Below are positions 55,985-64,000 of a stretch of DNA of 64,000 bases, one piece after another; the first letter of the stretch is position 1, and every line of letters starts with the position of its first letter. Made by a program: the position numbers and the translations under genes. The DNA comes from Tausonia pullulans. Taxonomy: Eukaryota; Basidiomycota; Tremellomycetes; Cystofilobasidiales; Mrakiaceae. The stretch is from the NCBI GenBank assembly GCA_951802195.1, contig OX637626.1:248001-312000 (forward strand). Reading direction: 5' to 3'. The notes under the pieces are model-generated. The model was given only the letters and a program-made list of their open reading frames with translations, ran no database searches and had not been told where the DNA came from.

Positions 55985-57402
55985 AGGCGGGCTGGAGATG
56001 AGAGAAGGAGGGCGAGCGCGCTATCGACAATCGTCGAGAAGGGAAGAAGAGAGAGATGGGTGGACCCGGGCCCTGAGTGTTGTGAAACGTGGGTGTTGAG
56101 GTGGCCGGGCAATGGGGGGTGAAGGCCGGCCGGGTAAAGAAGAAGGGACGAGGTGGAGAGGAGAGGGATGGAAAGGGAGAAGAGAGAAGGGAGAAAAGGG
56201 GCGAGAGCCGCGAGAGCGAGAGGGAGAGCACACGGCCAAGTGGGGTCGCTCTGCCCTGCTTTCGGCCTGGCGGCTTCTCAAGGGAGAGCATATATAATTC
56301 CAATTCCCACGTGGGAGCCCAGCTCGTTCCAAGAAGGGAGGGAGAAGCCGCACCCTTTTCTTTCCTTCATCTCGCGGTCTTTCATTTGGACGTCAGCTTT
56401 CGAATACATTAAGACCCGGCATCAGGTGGAAAATGTGCCGGTGCAGGGCAGCAAGAAGAGATTGTCACGGAGTGGAGTGAGTGCGCAGCCACCATCAAGG
56501 ATGATGCCACATCTAGGCCTCGCTTCTAATACCCTTTCCCTTCTTGACGCGTTTCCTTTTTGGTGGCTTTGCTTGTCCCTGTGGCGATCGCGTTTGCCTG
56601 CTGAGCTTCGGCCAGAAGTTGACATCACCCCCTCCTCCGTCCCCGCGTGGGTCCTTTTCTCCCCAAGCCCCGTTCGGACCGGATGAATAAGGTGGGCGGA
56701 TGAACAGATTGGACAGGGATCCGAGCGCCGAAGCTCAAATGCCGACATCCTTCAGCTCTCCTCTGTCATCGTTCACTCTTCGTACACACAAGAAAGAGAG
56801 AAAGGTATGCGATGATACGATCAAGAGAAGAAGAGTCAAATTAAAGATGGGCTAATGTTGAGGTCAGGATTCGTCGCGCGCGCCCGATCCCTGTTCCAGG
56901 AGCGCTTGTTCGCTTGTTTGTCGACCGGTTTCGAAACAGTCGGACGAATACATGACAGGAATTTAGAGTGACCACGAGAGGACCCAAGACATCGTGCAGT
57001 ATATCTACGAATATGCACGCAATGTGGCTGCCGAGCGCCTCTTCTTCTTAAGACCTGATCGCCACTGGCGTCCGCCCCGCGGCGCTTCTTTCGCTCACGT
57101 TTCTCGAGCACGAGTGCATGCGATTTCGAAACAGCGTCACTAGCGCAGGGCAGCATCGTTCTTTCCACAAAGCGTAATGGCACACCTGCGAGAGCCGAGA
57201 TAGGCCACGGTTGACCGTCTTGGGCCAGTCAGCTGGTTCTGAGGTGCGCGCCCCCTCCCATAGGCTTCGAGGAGCGCTGGACCCGGCGGCTCTGAACCCA
57301 TTGTCTCCCTAGCCTCGTTCGGTCAAAGGTCATAAATGTCGTCGCGTCGTGATCTGTGTGGTTCCGCTGGTCGTCTAGGGTTCAATAGTACCTGTGATCC
57401 AG
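55985..57402. other. SSN6 upstream region and ERF4-like gene 3' flank
   Basis: 1.4 kb. The ~330 bp next to the SSN6 start are strongly CT-rich on the sense strand (purine-rich on plus), suggesting a long leader. Open stretches such as 56422-56748 and 56836-57183 (minus) show no homology or splice continuity. No RNA gene or repeat was seen. Confidence 0.35.
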
Positions 57403-58902
57403 TCAAAGAGGTGAGCGAGTAACTTGTGAGTGAGCAAAAGGAAAGAGGAAGACACACTCAATCTCAAGCTGTGTAGACACCCACCAGTCAGCGGACGTGA
57501 CAAGATCGAGGACGTGCAAGCGCGACTCACGAAGAGGAAAGCTTTTTTTCTCGGACTGAGCACATTCAAACCCGCGGGATTCCAGACTTCTCGGTTCTTC
57601 TGCTCGAGGAGTGCCTCGAGCTTGTCGATCTCCTATCCTCCGCATTGCCTTGTCAGCGTCCATCGGGAAGTGCCGGTGAGAGACGGCGACGCACCGACTC
57701 AAAGTGGCTCTTTCGAATGAGCAGTGCGAGGTGAAAGGTCGCAACCATAAGTATGTTGTCGAGTACTGCGTGGCCGAACGAGTTGGCCGAGACGAGCTGG
57801 GCGTTGATGTCGTTCATGAGGTCCTGGAACTGTGAGGCGGTAACCTGGGAACAAGGGTAATCAGTCATCTGAACAAAGCAGGCGTGTGCAAGGTGGCTGC
57901 GCACCCGACCCTCCAGCTCTAGAGGAAAGGACGTGTAGAATCTGGAAGGAAGGAGAGTATCAGTCGGATAAGGACGACAAGACGACGTGCAGCTGTTGAG
58001 GGAGGAAGGAGCGCGACTTACTGAGCGACGTCTCCACTCGTATAGTTCCGCTCAACCCGGACGACCTCTCTCGGCGGATCCCGGCCAATGACGTTCCTCT
58101 GCTCGGTCCCAAATGCGGCGAAGCGAGAGGGAGGGCCGTCGGACGGGTAGGAGCTCGTCGGGTAGACCTTGGACCTGCGACAAGGAGGGAGGAGAGTGAC
58201 GCGCATGGATCCGTCCAGTCAGCAACGGCGCGTCTGTCCTAAAGCACCATCTAGGCCGAGGGGAGCAGGGCTGCACGTGGTAGGGCCGCCCGAGTCATCA
58301 AGGTCTTCGAATGAAGACAGCTGGTGCGAGGAAGGAAACGCTGAGGAGGGCAATGGCGGTGGGGCAGCACTTGGGTCGTTCGAAGCAAGACGCCAGTGGG
58401 GACCGCCGACGGACCAAGAGTCGACGGTGTCGCTCGTCGATGGCCGACTCGTCGACCACAGGGCGGGCATACGGCTCATTCCTCTCGTCACTAGTCGTTG
58501 TAAGAGGTCAAGAGAGCACACTTCCTCCTTTTTCCCTGCTTTCTCCCCCTTTTGTTCGCACGGCCCTTCATCATGTCTCGCTCACTCTCTCTCCGACTCT
58601 TGACATGAGCGGAGGGGCGCTCGAGCCGCCACCGCCCTGTTTCAGCAGCAACAGGCGAGAGCGACGTGCCATGACGAGATGTACAGGAGAGATAGACACA
58701 GAATGGGAGGGAGATGGACATCGAAGAGAAAGACTCACCCGACACCCCAGGAGAAGTCGTCCGCGCGAGAGTCGGTCCGGCCACCCTCGAGACCACCAGT
58801 TCGAGGGGAACCGTCAAGAAAGGCATGCTGCCGGGAGGAAAAAGTCGCGTTGTCGGCGAAGGGAGACGTCTGCGATTCGGCGAAGGCGTGCGCGGACTGC
58901 AT
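57403..58902 (-). CDS. ERF4: Erf4/GOLGA7-type palmitoyltransferase accessory subunit (5' model uncertain)
   Basis: Accessory subunit that stabilises the DHHC palmitoyltransferase Erf2, acting on Ras in yeast. The C-terminal Erf4 domain is clear across spliced exons: SKVYPTSSYPSDGPPSRFAA, REVVRVERNYTSGDVAQ, FYTSFPLELEGR, VTASQFQDLMNDINAQLVSA, LDNILMVATFHLALLIRKSH, then EIDKLEALLEEQNREVWNPA, GLNVLSPRKKAFLF and LEIECVFLFPF. The pattern FP-x-L-x-x-R, RKSH(Y/F)E, EEQN and LEIE matches GOLGA7/Erf4. Upstream the protein is Ser/Pro-rich (SRMPALWSTSRPSTSDTVDS, SSFEDLDDSGGPTT). A plausible first exon begins MQSAHAFAESQTSPFADNAT at 58902, but I could not fix a phase-consistent path between it and the next exons, so the start may change. 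Confidence 0.78.
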
Positions 58903-59187
58903 GGGGGAGAGAAGTGTGTCGTCGTGGTACTGGTTGGGAGAAGGACAAAGAGGAACAGGGTAGCTCGCTCCTCTCGCTCTGCCTGACTGACGAGCAGGCC
59001 GATCGCTTCTCGTTCGCTTGCATGTGGCAGCTTGCTTACATACTCAAAGAGGATAAGCACTTTCTCTCCCTCCTCAACCTTACTATGGTGCTCATCAAAG
59101 CCTAAGACAGCGCATCATCTCTCGCCCACTCTCATGGCGAGCTCTGAGAGGTTTGCGCGGTCCGTGTTCCCCTTTGTGCCGTGGTCA

Positions 59188-61430
59188 TCATACATGCTCC
59201 CGTCCTTTATGCGAATCCACATCCTCCAAACCCACTTGCCGTCCCTCGCATTCTTCCTCTTGCGAGTTGCGAGCCTTCCAAGGTCGCCAATTCCCGATCC
59301 ACTCTTTTGCCCGCACATACCAATGCGGCGGGTCTGGCCACTCCATCGCCCATGACACCTCGTCGCGTCCAAAATTCACAAGAACGTCGTTGGCAAGCGG
59401 CGGAGGCGGCTTGTGGAGCGTGTCGTACGCCATTTGGTTGGCGAGCGGACGAGCGCGCTCGAGCTCCACGGCGAGGGTGGTGGCGCTGAGAAGAGAGAGG
59501 AAAGCGATGAGTTGAGGGATCTGAGCCCTGGCGAAAGCGTGACTCCTTACCCGCGCCGCACACTCGAAGGTGCGATCCCTCCGAATTTTCGTCCGATGTT
59601 GTTCGTCTCGGCGATAAGGCCTTCAAAGAAGGACCACTCCTGTCCATCAAGCTCAAAGTCTTTCAGACGAAGATTACCTATCTCCTCGACGCTGAGCTTC
59701 GTGGAGAGTTTGTTATGTAGGAGGAGGCGGCGGTGCAAAGCGGCAGCAAGAGTTGCCCTGAGGTGTTCAAGTGAAGCCGTGTGTTCTGAAATCAATGCAG
59801 TAAAAGGTCAGCCGTAAAGGCGGTGAGGCGGTGAATTGGTTGCTCAAGCTAACCCTGCTGGAACATGATCCACGGTGGGAGCTGCAGTCGACGAGCACGA
59901 ACAGGTCATCCCTCCATTCTTCCTTCCGAGGTCGTCGATTTGGGCGCCCAACTCACCGCGTCGTTGCGTTGAATCAGCCTATTCATGAAGAAGTCCGACG
60001 TGCTAATAAACGGATTCGCCTGATCCGCATGCCGTTCGAAAGGTTTCCCAGCCCCAGAGAGGTTCTTGAACTGGCCCTCCGCCCTCGCTCGATCGATCCT
60101 CAATTCGACGAGCGACCCCCACCCAGCACCGAGACTATCGTCCCCAGCGCCCATGCGGACCTCGAGCTTGCCTCCCAAGCCGTCGGATTCACCGTCTTTG
60201 CCGATGCCGGCCTGATGTTGATCAGTCAAGGGAGGAGCCCATTTGCCCCCGCCGAGGTCGTAATCGAGTGCAGCGCCGCGTGCTCGACCAGCGCGGATTG
60301 GGCCTGTCTGGAGTTTGCGAGCGTGCCGGAGGACGGCACGGCCGGAGGCGTCCTTTGGAAGAGAGGCGATAAGGGCTGCTGAGGTGCTTGTCGTTGCTTT
60401 AGACGAGTCGTGGTGAAGTACGCCACGCTTGACGAGCGGGGAAACGTTCGATGAGGGCGTGACATAGTCGGCGTGCCAGGGTCTGTGTTCCGGATCGCCG
60501 CCTGAATTCACATCACATTGTGAACGAGCGACGAGAAGACACATAAAAATTAGGAATCACGACGTACCGACGAGATGGCCCGGCCAAACCTTGGGTCGTT
60601 TTACGACCCCTCCTGAGCCCCGCCCAGTGCCGTTCCCGTTCCCACTCGAGTCTGATTCCATGCGAGCCAGAGCATCGGCTTGGAAGACCTCGACCTCACG
60701 AATTTTGATGCTCTCAGCCTTGAGCTTCTCATCGGCTGACCTGATCGTGCCCGAACGTTGGGGCTGATATTTGTCCTCCTAATAAACTCCCATGAGCGTC
60801 CGACTGCGAATGAGATGGGCGACTCCAGAGAAGCAACGCACCAGCATCCGACCTTTTGGTACAGAAGGATATCATCAGTTGAGATTCGAGCGAATTTGCG
60901 TGGATCGACGCACGAATCGTAGCCTCTATCGGCTCGTCGCCCGTCCATGGAGCATCCTCCATCTGAGTCAGGGTGGCCCGGGTTGGCCGAGGAGACGGGG
61001 GGGCTTGCCCCTCCTCCTCCTCGGCGAGATGGAAGAGGTACTCGGATGCGCTGATCGACGAAGTGGGGGCGAAGGTGACTGATGAATCCCCTGACTGAAC
61101 GGGGGCATGTGAGGATTGTATTGAACGGTCGACGCCGGCTTCGTCCGTGCTGCTGGAGACAGCGAGAAGGGGATCGACCGAGAGAGCAGACGAGATGAGC
61201 CTTTCGGGAACGATCTCTTCCTCTGGGAAGACCTCTGTAGCTTCCGAGGAGTTCAGGGGTGCTGAAGACGTGGATCTGGTAGCAGATATGGATGCAGGCG
61301 GCTTGGACGACGGCAGGGAGGGGGAGGAGGGGGAGGAAGGGGAGAAGGAGGACGAGAAACAGCGAGCCACCAGAATAGGAAGCCGGGTGACGGGTTGAAT
61401 GTGTCTCACCCGGAGGACAGCACAAGACAT
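59188..61430 (-). CDS. DNAJC28-like protein (DUF1992 / DJC28 conserved domain), probably mitochondrial
   Basis: Start MSCAVLRVRHIQPVTRLPIL, then VARCFSSSF, is a basic Arg/Ser-rich presequence typical of mitochondrial import. A Ser/Pro-rich acidic linker leads to EDAPWTGDEPIEATIRRMLE, then DKYQPQRSGTIRSADEKLKA, VVKRPKVWPGHLVG and RPWHADYVTPSSNV. The DUF1992 core is IDRARAEGQFKNLSGAGKPF, ANPFISTSDFFMNRLIQRND and ALPPWIMFQQ, followed by helical HTASLEHLRATLAAALHRRL and the C-terminal SWAMEWPDPPHWYVRAKEWI, ending DSHKGREHV. No J domain is present. The family role is unclear; animal DNAJC28 is linked to Golgi transport, and fungal members are mostly uncharacterised. An 11-nt exon at 60842-60852 is needed to read PIEATI-RRML-EDKYQP. 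Confidence 0.85.
60842..60852 (-). other. Putative 11-nt internal microexon in the DNAJC28-like gene
   Basis: The upstream exon ends GCT ACG ATT C; intron 60853-60913 (61 nt, GTGCGT to CCAAAAG) precedes GTCGGATGCTG; intron 60779-60841 (63 nt, GTGCGT to TTATTAG) follows; the next exon begins GAG GAC AAA TAT. The joined sequence ATIRRMLEDKYQPQRSG matches the fungal family pattern (LRMLVDKYKPLRSG). Direct joining of the outer exons is out of frame. Confidence 0.65.
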
Positions 61431-61655
61431 GTCGAGTGGAGGAAGGGCTGAAGAGGAACAGAGGTGATCGTTGAAGGGGGTTGGAGAGAAGAAGCTGAAG
61501 CTGCCTCGGGAGACTGCTCCGCGGCACTCGCCCCTCAGCGCGGAGAAGGCCGACTTCGACGACCCCCCACACTCGACACATTATTCACTCTCTGAGCCTT
61601 CTTAACGGCATTTGCAGGGCCTAGTGACCAACCACATCCTAAGACATAGGGGACA

Positions 61656-62793
61656 TCATTCATAGTCACTGCCAGTCCGGCGCTTCCAGTTCCACATGCC
61701 AAACTTCCCCTCCAGGAGCTCCTCGGCCACAAAAAAGACCTTTTGAGTCTCGCCCTCCTCAAACTCCCCATCCCAGCGGCCGAGGATGTTGCCATCCTTG
61801 TCCTCAGTCTGGGCTACAATGTCCGGGTAGGGCTCCGTTGGCGGAAGGGCAAGCGGTCGCAGCTCCCACGTCGTCAGAGGCCGCATCGATTCGTGGAGGA
61901 AAATTGGGGTTGTGATAGTTGTCTTGCGCTGAAGAGAGGCAACAAAGGAAGAAGAAGAAAGATGCCACGAGTTAACTCCCGGCCCAGCCAGGAGAAGAGG
62001 CTCGGAAGAAAGGAGGAGCCACTCACGGGACGAAGACGCCAGTCGTACGTGAGCAGCCGGATGGCCGGGGAAGGGTGCGAGGGCGTAGCGGGCTCGAGGA
62101 GCTCAATTGTGTCGACATACGGCGATGAGCACCAGGAGATCATGGCGGTCGATGCGAGGGTTGTCTGAAAACGAATGAAGGACAGTGTCAGGCAAGGCCG
62201 ACGACAATCGGAGTGGCGGTGGGTCTCTTTCAGCTCACAGAGATGGCCGCCGTTGCAAGAAGGCACCGCCCGGCGAGGCCAATGGGGGCATCGAGAAGGA
62301 AGATAAAGGGGGTGAGAGAGCAGGAAATACCGAGGGAAGAGAGGGAGAAAGCCCTGATGATTGCGCGCGCATGCACAGATCAGCCTTCAACTCCGCATCA
62401 CGGGACCCCGCCCCAGCTACCCAAGGCTTACTTAAGGCGGTAGAATCCGTTGGCGACAGGTCCCTTGTAGACTTGATGCGGGTATGTGATGCCCTCGGGC
62501 TCCGTAAAGTCGATGGGTGGCTGGGCGTCCGCCTTTGACACGGCGACGGCCTCCTCCGGCGTGTGCTCTTCGACCTCGTAAGCCTCCTCAGCCTCAACGA
62601 TCGGCCTCCGCTCGGGGTTCTTCTCCTCCTGCCGGGCCGAGGTCTTGACAATGAACCGGGCAGATGCGGACACAGAGAACGGCCTTGAGAGGAAGAGCGG
62701 CGGACGCGACGCCGAAGAGGGAAGAGGTCTAAACGGCGACCCGAGGGCGCAGGTTGAACGCATAACCAGACGAGGGAGAAGAGCGTTCGTCAT
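61656..62793 (-). CDS. TMEM70-like mitochondrial inner-membrane protein
   Basis: Related to TMEM70, an inner-membrane factor for ATP synthase and complex I assembly in animals. Start MTNALLPRLVMRSTCALGSP, then FRPLPSSASRPPLFLSRPFS, an Arg/Ser-rich presequence; then GITYPHQVYKGPVANGFYRL, the family entry motif (Y-x-GP). The two-helix hairpin follows in the next exons: LKAFSLSSLGISCSLTPFIF, LLDAPIGLAGRCLLATAAIS, TTLASTAMISWCSSPYVDTI (family pattern with W-C-x-x-PYV). Next are RLLTYDWRLRP, TTITTPIFLHESMRPLTTWE and a C-terminal matrix domain, VFFVAEELLEGKFGMWNWKR, ending TGSDYE (TGA, 61656). Five exons, ~250 residues. The order helix hairpin, WC-PY, C-terminal domain is diagnostic. Confidence 0.85.
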
Positions 62794-63333
62794 CCTGGCG
62801 AGCTGAGTCGAGCGTGGTGGGAAGAAGGCGAGTCGTCGTCGTGGTTCACTGGCCGTGGTCTTTTTCAAGACGACGGAAGTCGCGTCGAACGACAACAAAT
62901 AGCGCTTGGGCCGGTCTCTCTTCCCTTGCTCGTCTGCCACATTCCGAGCAGATGGTCTTCCCTGAGCACTGCCTAGAAGTTGTCTTCGGATGCTGGAAGA
63001 GAGTAATATAAAGGAGGAGAGGGGTCAATAAAGAGGACAGACGCGTCCTCGATCTGCGCGCCCCCTCGCGTCTTATGGATGAGGACGCGAGCGGATAGGG
63101 GACGGCGTTAACTGTCCAACATTCACCCACGCCTCTACATCTACCATTGGCAAGACCCACACGGCGACTGAACGATCCGTAATTCCATTATTTTCATTGA
63201 TGCCACATGCAGCGAGCGATCTATCCGCCCAAGATCGATCGCGCTCAGCCGATGAGTCGAGGTGCGGTGTCCGGTCATCTCCGCTCTCGACCAACGAACG
63301 CGTTGCTGACGATAGACGTCTTGCACAGGCTCA
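62794..63333. promoter_or_regulatory. Divergent intergenic region, TMEM70-like / unknown gene
   Basis: 540 bp between divergent starts. An ACGCGT lies near 63040. A purine-rich stretch (63000-63035) follows the TMEM70 side. No other feature was recognised. Confidence 0.35.
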
Positions 63334-64000
63334 ATGAGTGTTAAACCTTCCCCTCTCAAGCGTGAATCTGGCACAAAGGCTGGCCATTCCAAGTGAGTAC
63401 AATAGCACTGACCCTCGTTGCTCTCCCTCAAACAGGCCCAATCCTCGATGACGAGGAGGTCCCCCTCTCTGACTCCGACCTAGAGCCCTCCCAGGGTCTA
63501 GTTCATCGCAATGCCGCTTCGGAAATAGACTCAAAGTCTAGAGGCAATGACACTAAGTCAAAACGGAAGAAGGTGGACGTAAAGTGTGGCGGCGGCGCAT
63601 CGAGGGTTTCCTCCTTCAAGTCATTATCGAAGCCGCGTCAAAGCGAGTGTGGAACAGTCGAGCAGCGACGCCAGATGACGGTCGGACAGATGGAAGAAGA
63701 GGACAGATACGGAGGCGACGGCTTGGTATTGGGATTTGAGTCGGAAATCGCAGCGAGTACACGGAGTGAGTCACTTACCTCATTCTTTGCCTATCAAGAT
63801 AGCTCTTTGAAGATGAGTCGGACAACTCACGCACAAACATCTCCGACTCCAGAGCCATGCAAACCGGGCAGGGATAACCCCATGGTCAACCCGCTGTGGA
63901 TCCTCGCAGACTACACCTCTGAGAAGGTCGTTACCAACTCATCGCACGAGAGCTCACCGGAAACCAATGGGCTGCCCAAGAGGGCGGCAATGGCTCCATT
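63334..64000 (+). CDS. 5' part of an unknown charged nuclear-like protein (3' partial)
   Basis: Start MSVKPSPLKR; donor GTGAAT inside the tenth codon and acceptor CAAACAG (~74 nt, with CACTGAC) give KRPILDDEEVPLSDSDLEPS. A second intron (donor GTGAGT after AASTR, acceptor TATCAAG near 63800) gives NSSLKMSRTTHAQTSPTPEP. The visible sequence is hydrophilic, Ser/Lys/Glu-rich with basic clusters that could be nuclear signals (TKSKRKKVDVK). It continues to NPMVNPLWILADYTSEKVVT and runs off the end. A later GTGAGT donor after GHSK would force a stop, which is why the earlier donor is preferred. No family is recognised; the functional domain is probably beyond the window. Confidence 0.6.

Overview
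The window is nuclear DNA of a basidiomycete fungus, most likely a Pucciniomycotina yeast close to Rhodotorula, Sporobolomyces or Leucosporidium. This is inferred from the GC-rich composition, the very intron-dense genes (introns mostly 55 to 95 nt with GTRNGT donors and CTNAC/CTGAC branch sites close to the acceptor), a basidiomycete-type tetraspanin, and protein sequences that are recognisably fungal but far from ascomycetes. I found no rRNA, tRNA, transposon, provirus or CRISPR array.

Layout. 1-5 kb: the 3' end of a membrane protein gene, then proteasome subunit alpha-5 and a MYND zinc-finger protein on the minus strand. 6-10 kb: a secreted PL4 rhamnogalacturonan lyase with about 22 introns. 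10-18 kb: a low-complexity unknown protein, an SRRM1-like PWI/RS splicing factor, and VAC8. 19-31 kb: NAD(P)HX epimerase, a tetraspanin, the UNC-45/Cro1 myosin chaperone, dCMP deaminase and RWDD1/Gir2. 31-41 kb: an unknown probable mitochondrial protein, Cmc2, a GH99/71-like glycosidase, methionine aminopeptidase 1 and a small coiled-coil protein. 41-50 kb: an ABC-F ATPase, a Trf4-type poly(A) polymerase, a small unknown protein and TRAPP subunit Trs33. 50-64 kb: the Ssn6/Cyc8 corepressor, an Erf4-type palmitoyltransferase subunit, a DNAJC28-like protein, a TMEM70-like protein, and the 5' end of an unknown gene.

The genes do not form a pathway cluster. They are housekeeping genes packed tail-to-tail or head-to-head, with several short shared upstream regions of 170-350 bp. 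Two loose themes are visible: mitochondrial biogenesis (Cmc2, TMEM70-like, DNAJC28-like, the 31.4 kb unknown) and lipid-anchored membrane proteins (Vac8, Erf4). Neither arrangement implies co-regulation.

The most unusual feature is gene structure. Conserved protein motifs can only be read through if extremely small exons are used: a 2-nt internal exon in methionine aminopeptidase 1, an 11-nt internal exon in the DNAJC28-like gene, 13- and 19-nt exons in the lyase, a 15-nt exon in proteasome alpha-5, and first coding exons of 4 nt (SRRM1-like) and 7 nt (RWDD1-like). Other points are a MYND finger with apparent Cys-to-His ligand swaps, an ABC-F protein with altered motifs after both Walker B aspartates and a GC-AG intron, a 1,067-nt first intron in SSN6, and intronic simple repeats. 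Exon boundaries were worked out by eye from reading frame and splice signals and are not supported by transcripts.
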